This document shows, piece after piece, positions 1 through 6,955 of a DNA stretch of 13,642 nucleotides (within the stretch, counting starts at the first letter, position 1; each line of letters begins with the position of its first letter). The DNA comes from an uncultured Clostridia bacterium (GTDB lineage Bacteria; Bacillota; Clostridia; TANB77; CAG-508). The position numbers and the translations under genes are program-made. The stretch lies in contig CAKPAB010000035.1 in NCBI GenBank assembly GCA_934132805.1, forward strand, positions 1-13,642, written 5' to 3'. The notes beneath the pieces are model-generated. The model was given only the letters and a program-made list of their open reading frames with translations, did no database searches and was not told where the DNA came from.

Positions 1-1
1 A

Positions 2-676
2 GTTAAAGATGGTCAAAAAATAGCAATTGTTGGACCAACAGGTGCTGGAAAAACAACAATGGTTAAGTTGTTAATGAGATTTTATGATGTAAATAGTGGT
101 GAAATTTTATTAGACGGCTACAATATTAAAGATTTTAAACGTGGAGAGCTTAGAAAAATGTTTGGTATGGTCCTTCAAGATACATGGTTATTTGGTGGAA
201 CTATAAAAGAAAATATAAAATATAGTAAGCCGGATGCAACAGATTCTGATGTAATAAAAGCAGCAAAAGCAGCACATATACATCATTACATTAAAACGTT
301 ATCAAAGGGTTATGATGCAAAAATTAACGAAGAGTCAACAAATATATCAGCAGGTCAAAAACAATTGCTAACAATTGCTAGAGTTATACTTGCAGACCCT
401 AAAATATTGATTTTAGATGAGGCTACAAGTTCTATAGATACTAGAACAGAACAGCAAATTCAAGCTGCTATGGATAATTTGATGGAGGGTAGAACAAGTT
501 TTATTATTGCTCATAGATTATCTACTATAAAAAATGCGGATTTGATTTTGGTTATGGACCACGGAGATATTGTTGAACAAGGTACACATGAAGAATTACT
601 TGCGAAAGGGGAGAATGGATTTTACTATAAATTATATAATTCTCAGTTTGAAGATTGTATTGATGAGATAGAATAG
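2..676 (+). CDS. ABC exporter ATP-binding domain, 3' part of a half-transporter gene
   Basis: The gene is cut by the left edge; about 224 C-terminal residues are visible, in frame from base 2. They form a nearly complete nucleotide-binding domain. Walker A is GPTGAGKTT. The Q-loop region reads VLQDTWLFGGTIKENI. The signature is NISAGQKQL (ISAGQ in place of LSGGQ). Walker B is ILILDEATSSID with its D-loop, and the switch histidine lies in IIAHRLSTIKNADLI. This order and wording are those of the MsbA/MdlB-type exporter family, in which an N-terminal six-helix membrane domain (here outside the window) is fused to the ATPase. Such proteins sit in the cytoplasmic membrane and use ATP to export lipids, peptides or drugs; the substrate cannot be told from this domain. 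Adjacent heterodimeric partners are common in this family, so a partner gene may lie upstream. No convincing terminator follows the stop. Confidence 0.95.
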   Translation, partial: VKDGQKIAIVGPTGAGKTTMVKLLMRFYDVNSGEILLDGYNIKDFKRGELRKMFGMVLQDTWLFGGTIKENIKYSKPDATDSDVIKAAKAAHIHHYIKTLSKGYDAKINEESTNISAGQKQLLTIARVILADPKILILDEATSSIDTRTEQQIQAAMDNLMEGRTSFIIAHRLSTIKNADLILVMDHGDIVEQGTHEELLAKGENGFYYKLYNSQFEDCIDEIE

Positions 677-725
677 AGGATATAAGCTTTTTGTTTGTTA
701 TAAAATGAAAGTTTATGTAAAACTG

Positions 726-754
726 TTGAAAAATTATTGAAATTGGAGTATAAT
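726..754 (+). promoter_or_regulatory. Sigma-A type promoter for the 149-aa gene
   Basis: TTGAAA (726-731), a 17-nt spacer, then TATAAT (749-754). Transcription would start near 761, about 25 nt before the start codon at 786. The ABC gene therefore need not drive the downstream gene. Confidence 0.75.
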
Positions 755-785
755 TGAAGTATCAATAAGTAGGAGGTACAAAACT

Positions 786-1235
786 ATGCTGAAAATGAGC
801 ATGGAACAAATGGATCATTTTTTACGGCATGTAAAAATGCATGCCGAGGAATTGAGAGAGGGGACTTTTAATAAGGAACCCGATTATGTAGAGAAACTTA
901 AAGATGCACAGTATTGTGCATTGGAGGTATCTCATGATATTATTCATATCCTAAGATTTAAAAAATTTAAGGGATATGAAAATGCAGATTTCTCTTTCTG
1001 CATATCGTTACCGGATAATTTCGAAAATTATACTTTTTCGGAATTTGGTCCGGACTCTTTTAGAGCTGGAACAAGGCTGAAAAATGCTTTGGACATGGGC
1101 GTAGAGGAGGAAAGACTCAGTGTTGAGGTACATGTACTCGAAATGCAGATGGAAAATCTGGCGAGTGCTGTTCGAGATGCAGGAGTTTTAATCAAACTTC
1201 TCGAAGACCATTTCAGTAAAAAAGGAAAGAAGTAG
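786..1235 (+). CDS. Uncharacterised 149-aa protein of atypical base composition
   Basis: I do not recognise the family. The start is set by AGGAGG at 771-776, nine bases before the ATG. The protein has no signal peptide, membrane segment or familiar motif. It appears largely helical and charged, with a long N-terminal helix rich in His/Glu/Lys, a middle stretch rich in Phe and Asp (around FSFCISLPDNFENYTF), and a C-terminal helical part ending KKGKK. It stands alone between its own promoter and a strong terminator. Base use differs from its neighbours: sampled 60-base lines run at about 40-47% GC against about 23-30% in genes such as der, and it uses codons (CGG, CCC, CCG, CTC) that are rare elsewhere in the window. 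That suggests recent acquisition, but is inference. A small cytosolic protein is likely; its function is unknown. Confidence 0.85.
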   Translation: MLKMSMEQMDHFLRHVKMHAEELREGTFNKEPDYVEKLKDAQYCALEVSHDIIHILRFKKFKGYENADFSFCISLPDNFENYTFSEFGPDSFRAGTRLKNALDMGVEEERLSVEVHVLEMQMENLASAVRDAGVLIKLLEDHFSKKGKK

Positions 1236-1238
1236 AAG

Positions 1239-1281
1239 AAAACCTCAAGTCAAATATTATAAAATTTGGCTTGAGGTTTTT
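1239..1281. terminator. Intrinsic terminator, probably bidirectional
   Basis: A 17-bp stem (1239-1255 with 1264-1280, one G.T pair) around the core CCTCAAG/CTTGAGG, an 8-nt loop, and a T run on the right arm. It starts four bases after the 149-aa gene. On the minus strand the left arm gives TTTTCTTCT, so it can also end the DUF1540-like gene that converges on it. Confidence 0.9.
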
Positions 1282-1303
1282 GATATCTTGTTAATAGAAT
1301 TAA

Positions 1304-1465
1304 CTATTCATCATATTCGTAGCTAGAACACATTGATTCATCAGCATTTTGAGTATCACAATCTTGAATAGGTGACACTTGTATTTCAGCTAATTGACAA
1401 CGGTTTTCTAAGTTGTTATATTTACAACTTGTTACACTACAACATATTTTTTGATTCTTTTCCAT
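1304..1465 (-). CDS. Small cysteine-rich protein, DUF1540-like
   Basis: A 53-aa gene on the minus strand. GGAGGT (complement of 1472-1477) stands six bases before the ATG at 1465; the stop is TAG at 1304-1306. The protein contains the pattern ICCSVTSCKYNN, then RCQLAEIQVSP, then Cys36 and Cys46 (MCSSYE). Cysteines fall at positions 8, 9, 14, 23, 36 and 46. The C-V-x-x-C-x-Y-N, C-x-A-x-x-I-x-V and late C-x-S/T-Y/F spacing is that of the DUF1540 domain, a short Firmicute domain of unknown function whose cysteines plausibly bind a metal. It lies 138 bases downstream of the peroxiredoxin gene on the same strand, so co-transcription is possible. Its A/T-rich upstream region also holds -10-like boxes. 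Family membership is fairly sure; the role is unknown. Confidence 0.85.
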   Translation of the reverse strand: MEKNQKICCSVTSCKYNNLENRCQLAEIQVSPIQDCDTQNADESMCSSYEYDE

Positions 1466-1603
1466 ACCAAGACCTCCATAAAAATAGAATGAATTTAATT
1501 TTAAATTCTATATTATTATGGATAAAAAAATCAAAATTATACAAAATATAATTAGTAAATTTTATACTAATTTTTGCAAGCTGAATGATAAATAACATTT
1601 ATA

Positions 1604-2308
<705 letters not shown>

Positions 2309-2336
2309 AAAAAATAAACTCCTTTCGTTTTTTATA

Positions 2337-2354
2337 TAATATTTTAAAATATTA
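2337..2354. promoter_or_regulatory. 18-bp perfect palindrome in the peroxiredoxin leader, possible operator
   Basis: TAATATTTTAAAATATTA reads the same on both strands. It lies about 30 bases upstream of the peroxiredoxin start. Dyads of this kind near peroxide-response genes can be PerR-type operators, but this one does not match the PerR box closely and the DNA is very A/T-rich, so chance is possible. Confidence 0.3.
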
Positions 2355-2411
2355 AAAAGGTTACTAATTAGGATTGGTTAAAATACTTGAAAAAAATAAT
2401 AAAAAAGTATA

Positions 2412-2420
2412 TGATATAAT
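2412..2420 (+). promoter_or_regulatory. Extended -10 promoter for the C39-like gene
   Basis: TGATATAAT, an extended -10 element, about 70 bases before the start at 2493. No well-placed -35 box is visible: TTGAAA at 2387-2392 is 22 bases away, which is too far. Confidence 0.5.
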
Positions 2421-2492
2421 AAAAAATTGAAAACAATTATAATTTAATTTTTGCAGTTGAGTTTATATTTTAAATAAGGAAAGGAATTAAAA

Positions 2493-3104
2493 ATGAAAGA
2501 AAAAAAGCTTAAATATGAATATACAAAGACACCACTAGACTACCAAATAACAGAATATGATTGTGGAACAACTACGCTTTTAAATGCATTAAGATATTTG
2601 TTTGAAAGAAGTGAAATATCTCCAGAGGTTTATAAGTATATAATGCAATATACATTAGATAAAAGCAATGAAAAAGGAGAAATAGGAAAAGGTGGAACAT
2701 CAGTGTATGCCTTAGAATTCTTAAGTAACTGGTTAAATGAAAATGGAAAAAAGAAGGATATGAATATTATATGTAAATCAATTCCAGAAACTGAAATATC
2801 TATATATAATAAAGAGTTAGAAGAACAATTACAGGAAGGAGCTGTGGCTATTGTTAGGATAAAACAGGGGTGTGACCATTATTGTTTGCTAACAGGAATT
2901 GATGAAGAATATGCATATTTATTTGATCCATATTATTTAAATATTAATTATTATGATAAAGATAACAAAGTTGAAATAATAAAGGATAGGCCTTTTGAAT
3001 TTAATAGAAAAGTTAAAAAAACAAGAATGGATGAGAGGTCAGAAAGAGATTTTGCATTAGTGAAAGATGAAAACTGTGAAATGATAATTGTTAAAAGGAA
3101 CTGA
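2493..3104 (+). CDS. Stand-alone C39-like (papain-fold) cysteine peptidase family protein
   Basis: A 203-aa cytosolic protein with no signal peptide or membrane helix. The N-terminus carries the C39 signature: Gln18 (oxyanion hole) and Cys24 in YQITEYDCGTTTLLNAL. The second half supplies His129 (GCDHYCLLTGI) and Asp145 (YLFDPYY), the order and spacing of the Cys-His-Asp triad in C39 and C39-like peptidases. In bacteriocin ABC exporters this domain cuts double-glycine leaders; here it is a separate gene with no exporter and no obvious precursor peptide next to it. The true substrate is unknown and the protein could also be a non-peptidase relative. A ribosome site (AAGGAAAGG) precedes the ATG. 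A GNAT acetyltransferase follows after about 190 bases, but with its own promoter. Confidence 0.75.
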   Translation: MKEKKLKYEYTKTPLDYQITEYDCGTTTLLNALRYLFERSEISPEVYKYIMQYTLDKSNEKGEIGKGGTSVYALEFLSNWLNENGKKKDMNIICKSIPETEISIYNKELEEQLQEGAVAIVRIKQGCDHYCLLTGIDEEYAYLFDPYYLNINYYDKDNKVEIIKDRPFEFNRKVKKTRMDERSERDFALVKDENCEMIIVKRN

Positions 3105-3188
3105 AATGTGCTATTTTTAAATGTTTAATGTAAATATTGTGTAATAAAAAAAATTTTTGTAAAAGAAAATACCCTTTTTGTAAAATAA

Positions 3189-3218
3189 ATGACACAATAC
3201 AACAAAAAAGTGTATAAT
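3189..3218 (+). promoter_or_regulatory. Sigma-A type promoter for the GNAT gene
   Basis: ATGACA (3189-3194), an 18-nt spacer, TATAAT (3213-3218). Transcription would start near 3225, giving a leader of about 70 nt. Confidence 0.6.
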
Positions 3219-3297
3219 ATAAGCCCTAAAAAAGAAAAAATGTCAAAAAATGGTGAATTGTTGACTAAACTTATATTTTAGAAAGGAAAGGGTGGAA

Positions 3298-3855
3298 ATG
3301 AAGCAAATAGAAACAAAAAGGTATATAATAAGAATACCAAAAGTAGATGATGCAGAAGAAATTTATGAAAGATGGGGAACAGACAAAGAAAAAATGGCGC
3401 AATATAAAGAACATAAGTTATATAGGAATGTAATAGAAGCACGAGCATTAATAACAGCAGCAATACAAGAAACTGAAAATGGGGTAATATTTTGGATAAT
3501 AGAAGACAAAAAAACTAATAAAATAGTAGGATATATAAAGTTACCAGCAGGAATAAAAAAGGACAAAAAACGTGAAGTTGCATTTTATTTTTTAAGTGAT
3601 TATAGAGAAGAGGGAACACCAGAAGAAGTTCTAAGAAGTGTTATAGATTATATTTTTACAGAAGAAGAGTATGAAACAATTATTATGAAATTTTATGCAG
3701 CAAGTCAACAAGATAAAGAAGTGCTTCATCAGATTATGTTAAGAATTGGGATGACAAGAGAAGGGATTCTAAGAAATAGGTTAATTAATGAAGATGGCAA
3801 AAAAATAGATAAATATGTGTATTCTATATTAAAAGAAGAATGGGAAGCAAAATAA
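3298..3855 (+). CDS. GNAT-family N-acetyltransferase, RimJ/RimL-like
   Basis: An acetyl-CoA-dependent acyltransferase of 185 aa. The start is the ATG at 3298 (MKQIETKRYIIR) because GGAAAG at 3285-3290 is seven bases before it. A GTG two codons upstream is in frame but too close to that site. The chain follows the Acetyltransf_3 pattern: beta-1 (TKRYIIRIPKVDDAEEIYERW), a central strand FWIIEDKKTNKIVGYIKL, the strand REVAFYFLSDYREEGTPEEVL that holds the usual acetyl-CoA-binding turn, and the late motif IMLRIGMTREGILRNRL. In relatives this last part positions the acceptor. The classical QxxGxG/A pyrophosphate loop is degenerate (YREEGTPEE). Members modify ribosomal protein N-termini, antibiotics or small amines; the acceptor cannot be predicted here. 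No terminator is evident downstream. Confidence 0.85.
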   Translation: MKQIETKRYIIRIPKVDDAEEIYERWGTDKEKMAQYKEHKLYRNVIEARALITAAIQETENGVIFWIIEDKKTNKIVGYIKLPAGIKKDKKREVAFYFLSDYREEGTPEEVLRSVIDYIFTEEEYETIIMKFYAASQQDKEVLHQIMLRIGMTREGILRNRLINEDGKKIDKYVYSILKEEWEAK

Positions 3856-3875
3856 TAATGAATTGTAACGGTGTG

Positions 3876-3889
3876 TTATTTGCAAATAA
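3876..3889. repeat. 14-bp palindrome upstream of the fba promoter
   Basis: TTATTTGCAAATAA, a perfect dyad ending 17 bases before the fba -35 box. It could be an operator, but A/T-rich palindromes of this size can arise by chance. Confidence 0.3.
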
Positions 3890-3906
3890 AAAACTTAAAA
3901 AAGCTA

Positions 3907-3935
3907 TTGACATATTAAATTTTTAGAAATAAAAT
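3907..3935 (+). promoter_or_regulatory. Strong sigma-A type promoter for fba
   Basis: A consensus TTGACA (3907-3912), a 17-nt spacer, then TAAAAT (3930-3935). The transcript would start near 3942. The leader of about 65 nt contains a weak 8-bp inverted repeat (3952-3959 with 3977-3984) just before the ribosome site. Confidence 0.75.
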
Positions 3936-4006
3936 AATATTGAAAAAAATAATTGTTAATAAAAAAGAAAAAAATGTTAACAATAAAAATGTTAGGAGGA
4001 ATTAAT

Positions 4007-4939
4007 ATGGCATTAGTAACAACAAAAGAAATGTTTGAAAAATCAATGAAAGAAGGATATGCAATAGGAGCATTTAATGTAAATAATATGGAAATAATAC
4101 AAGGAATTGTAGATGCAGCAGCAGAAGCAAATGCACCAGTAATATTGCAAGTATCATCAAGTGCAATAAAATATGCAAGGATAAATTACTTAATGAAAAT
4201 GGTACAAGCAGCAGTAGAAGAACATCCAAATATACCAATAGCAATACACTTAGATCATGGACCAGACTTTGAAACTGCAAAAATGTGTATTGATAATGGA
4301 TTTACATCAGTAATGATAGATGGTTCAAAATATGACTTTGAAGAAAATATAGCATTAACTAAAAAAGTTGTAGACTATGCACATGAGCATGGAGTAACAG
4401 TAGAAGCAGAACTTGGAAAATTAGCAGGAATTGAAGATGAGGTAAATGTGGCAGCAAATGATGCAATGTATACAGACCCAGCACAAGCTGAAGAATTTGT
4501 AAAAAGAACAGGATGTGACTCATTAGCAATTGCAATAGGAACAAGCCATGGTGCATACAAATTTAAAGGAGAAGCAAAATTAAGATTTGATATTTTAAAA
4601 GAAGTGAAGGAAAGAATACCAAATACACCAATAGTATTACATGGTGCTTCAACAGTAATACCAGAATTAGTAAATATGTGTAATGAATTTGGAGGAGATA
4701 TACCAGGAGCAAAAGGAGTTCCAGATGAAATATTACACGAAGCAAGTATTTCAGGTGTTTCAAAAATAAATGTTGATACAGATTTAAGACTTGCTATGAC
4801 AGCAGGAATTAGAAAAACATTTGTAGAAAACCCAAATGTTTTTGATCCTAGAAAATATTTAGGAGAAGCAAGAGAATTAATAAAAGAAACTGTAAAACAT
4901 AAAATAGTAGATGTTTTTGGATCAGCAAATAAAGCATAA
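4007..4939 (+). CDS. fba: Class II fructose-1,6-bisphosphate aldolase
   Basis: A zinc enzyme of glycolysis and gluconeogenesis that splits fructose 1,6-bisphosphate into dihydroxyacetone phosphate and glyceraldehyde 3-phosphate in the cytosol. I place the start at the ATG at 4007 (MALVTTKEMF), seven bases after AGGAGG (3994-3999); a longer in-frame reading from a TTG at 3953 has no such site. The 310-aa length fits the family. Visible motifs are NVNN (24-27), HLDHGPD with catalytic Asp83 and zinc ligand His84, MIDGS (103-107), Glu135 in EAELG, His181 in GTSHG, His212 in LHGAS and the phosphate-binding NVDTDLR (255-261). The gene has its own strong promoter and a strong terminator, so it is a single-gene unit, as expected for an abundant glycolytic enzyme. 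Its product DHAP is the substrate of the GpsA encoded further right. Confidence 0.97.
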   Translation: MALVTTKEMFEKSMKEGYAIGAFNVNNMEIIQGIVDAAAEANAPVILQVSSSAIKYARINYLMKMVQAAVEEHPNIPIAIHLDHGPDFETAKMCIDNGFTSVMIDGSKYDFEENIALTKKVVDYAHEHGVTVEAELGKLAGIEDEVNVAANDAMYTDPAQAEEFVKRTGCDSLAIAIGTSHGAYKFKGEAKLRFDILKEVKERIPNTPIVLHGASTVIPELVNMCNEFGGDIPGAKGVPDEILHEASISGVSKINVDTDLRLAMTAGIRKTFVENPNVFDPRKYLGEARELIKETVKHKIVDVFGSANKA

Positions 4940-4951
4940 AAATAAATATTT

Positions 4952-4991
4952 AATCGAGATTTGGAGTGTTGGCCCCAAATCTCGATTTTTT
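4952..4991. terminator. Bidirectional intrinsic terminator between fba and rqcH
   Basis: A 13-bp perfect stem, AATCGAGATTTGG (4952-4964) with its complement at 4975-4987, a 10-nt loop, and a T run to 4991. It lies between the converging fba and rqcH genes. In the other direction the stem is followed by TTAAATATTT, so it probably serves both. Confidence 0.93.
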
Positions 4992-4999
4992 CAGATTTG

Positions 5000-6793
5000 T
5001 TATGGAGTCACATTTATTGTTTTATTATTTGTATAAATTACCATGCCTGGTTTAGATCCAGAAGGCTTTTTTACAAATTTGACTTCACAATAATCAACAG
5101 GAACATTAGAAGAATTGCGAGCTTTACTATGTTTTGCAGCAATTTTGGCAACTGCAATCAAAATATCATTATTAGGATAAGGCAAAGTAGTATCAATTTT
5201 TAAAATTGTATGACTACCATGAAAATCTTTAGTATGAAACCAAATATCATTTTTGTTTGCAAACTTTAAAGTTAAATAATCATTTTCTTTGTTGTTTCTG
5301 CCAACAAAAATAGTATAGCCATCAACCATATATTTGATGGGGTTAAAAGAAACATCTTTGTTTTTTGTTAGTTTTGATTTTTTTATTTTTGAAGATTTTT
5401 TATTAGTCTTTTTTAAAGGTGCCTTATCTTTAAATATATCATTTTCAGAAATTTCTTCGTAAATAGATGCGATTTCTTCAATATTTGTACAATTTTCTAG
5501 TTCATAAATGACACTTTCAATATAATCAAGGTCTTTTAAAGTATCTAATTTTTGATTTGATACAATTTCCAAAGCGTTTTTTAATTTGGAATATTTTTTA
5601 AAAAATCTTTTGGCATTAATGCTAGGTGAAAAACGCTTATCAAGTTTAATTTTTATTAAACTGTTGTTATCGTAATAATTTTCAAGTTCAATTTCTTCAA
5701 TGTTCTTATTAGGAATTCTATATAAATTTGAAGTGATAAGCTCTCCCCAAAGTCTATATTTATCCATTCCATCACATTCCTTTAACTTTTCATCTATATT
5801 GTAAAGGCGTTTTTTGTATTTTTTTAATGTATCTAAAATAAGTTTTAAAAGTGTGTTCCTATAATTTTTAAATTGTTCATTAGACTCTTTGGTAAAATAG
5901 AAATCATCAACAAAAAAGTTCAAGTTAAAAGGTTTATTGGAAGGCTTTAATGATAAAAAATAGTCTTTTATAATACCTTCATTATCTTTTATAGGCTCAA
6001 ATGATAAATTATTTGTTCCAATATTACTTATAATTTGATTTATATAATTAAATATTTGCTCTAAATTTATATTATTAACAATGTCTGAAGCCGAAACTTT
6101 TTCAACATGTTTTATTATTGCGGTTATAAAATTTTTTGATATACCATTAAATGTATTAGAGATAAGTACAGGCAAATCGTTAATAGTTAAATCTGATAAG
6201 TTTATGTTTTTATTATTATCGGAAACATTTTTAGCATTTAGTAGTAAATGAGATTTAAAATCTTCAAAATCTGTTAATTCTAAAAAGTTTGCTTTATTAG
6301 ATGTTGGAAAAGAATATTTTGTGTGTGGTAAAATATCTCTGTAGTTTTCATCTAATTCTTTAATATGCCTTAAACTATCAATAATTATATTTGAGTCATC
6401 TAATAAGATGATATTACTATGTTTTCCCATTAATTCTATTATTAGTTTTTTAGAGATGATATCATCTATTTCATCAAAACCTTCAAATTCAAGTATTATC
6501 AGCCTTTCAAGGTCAAATGTTATTATATTCCTTAGTTTTAGACCTATTAGATTTTTACGTAATAACATGCAGAAATTTGGTGCTACTTGTGGGTTGGCTT
6601 TTTGGTGAGTTGTTAAATTGATTCTACAATATTGTGCGTCTATACATATGTTTAATGCATAGTTTATGCCATTATGGTATATGCCTAAAGTTATGGTGTT
6701 TTTATTTGGTTGAAAAACTTTATCTATTCTTGCTCCTTTAAGTTGTGATATTTCGGTAGTTATTGCTTTTGTTACTATTCCATCAAATGCCAT
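5000..6793 (-). CDS. rqcH: NFACT-family ribosome quality control protein RqcH (Rqc2/NEMF homologue)
   Basis: The 597-aa protein is the bacterial NFACT protein, formerly annotated fibronectin-binding protein FbpA. It binds the 50S subunit carrying peptidyl-tRNA after ribosome splitting and recruits Ala-tRNA so that an alanine degron tail is added to the stalled chain. The NFACT-N domain begins MAFDGIVTKAITTEIS and includes ARIDKVFQP and IELMGKHSNIIL. The middle is a long helical, lysine-rich coiled-coil part. The C-terminal NFACT-R domain includes NDIWFHTKDFHGSHTIL. The conserved Asp-Arg pair of NFACT-N appears as Glu96-Arg97 (DLERLIILEF), a conservative change if the alignment by eye is right. 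AAAAGGA lies about ten bases before the ATG. A short overlapping five-codon reading frame starts at 6800. A clear promoter stands upstream, back to back with that of der. Confidence 0.93.
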   Translation of the reverse strand: MAFDGIVTKAITTEISQLKGARIDKVFQPNKNTITLGIYHNGINYALNICIDAQYCRINLTTHQKANPQVAPNFCMLLRKNLIGLKLRNIITFDLERLIILEFEGFDEIDDIISKKLIIELMGKHSNIILLDDSNIIIDSLRHIKELDENYRDILPHTKYSFPTSNKANFLELTDFEDFKSHLLLNAKNVSDNNKNINLSDLTINDLPVLISNTFNGISKNFITAIIKHVEKVSASDIVNNINLEQIFNYINQIISNIGTNNLSFEPIKDNEGIIKDYFLSLKPSNKPFNLNFFVDDFYFTKESNEQFKNYRNTLLKLILDTLKKYKKRLYNIDEKLKECDGMDKYRLWGELITSNLYRIPNKNIEEIELENYYDNNSLIKIKLDKRFSPSINAKRFFKKYSKLKNALEIVSNQKLDTLKDLDYIESVIYELENCTNIEEIASIYEEISENDIFKDKAPLKKTNKKSSKIKKSKLTKNKDVSFNPIKYMVDGYTIFVGRNNKENDYLTLKFANKNDIWFHTKDFHGSHTILKIDTTLPYPNNDILIAVAKIAAKHSKARNSSNVPVDYCEVKFVKKPSGSKPGMVIYTNNKTINVTP

Positions 6794-6826
6794 TTTGCAT
6801 CAGTCCTTTTCTTTTATTTTTGATTT

Positions 6827-6855
6827 ATTATACTAAATTTTTCTGCTATTTTCAA
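6827..6855 (-). promoter_or_regulatory. Sigma-A type promoter for rqcH
   Basis: On the minus strand TTGAAA (6855-6850), a 17-nt spacer, TATAAT (6832-6827). The transcript would start near 6820, about 27 nt before the start codon. Confidence 0.78.
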
Positions 6856-6864
6856 TAAAAAATA

Positions 6865-6893
6865 TTGTAAAAAATGCTTTAATAAGATATAAT
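6865..6893 (+). promoter_or_regulatory. Sigma-A type promoter for der-plsY-gpsA
   Basis: TTGTAA (6865-6870), a 17-nt spacer, TATAAT (6888-6893). Its -35 box is nine bases from the -35 box of the rqcH promoter on the other strand. The two divergent promoters therefore share a very short region and may compete. Confidence 0.7.
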
Positions 6894-6955
6894 AATTGTG
6901 AACAAAACAAAAGATTTACTTTTTGAGTAAATAGATTGAGAGAAGGGAAGAAAAA

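Noticed and set aside
3292..3297. GTG start for the GNAT gene
   Set aside because: It is almost touching the purine-rich ribosome site; the ATG at 3298 has correct spacing.
2493..3855. C39-like protein plus GNAT as a bacteriocin or peptide-modification cassette
   Set aside because: No precursor peptide or exporter is next to them, and the GNAT gene has its own promoter; the neighbourhood alone does not support a system.
3953..4006. N-terminal extension of fba from a TTG codon
   Set aside because: The ATG at 4007 follows AGGAGG at the right distance and gives the usual family N-terminus; the extension is lysine-rich and spans the ribosome site.
4961..5203. 80-codon frame opposite the end of rqcH
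   Set aside because: It runs antisense to the conserved NFACT-R domain, starts inside the terminator and shows no family features.
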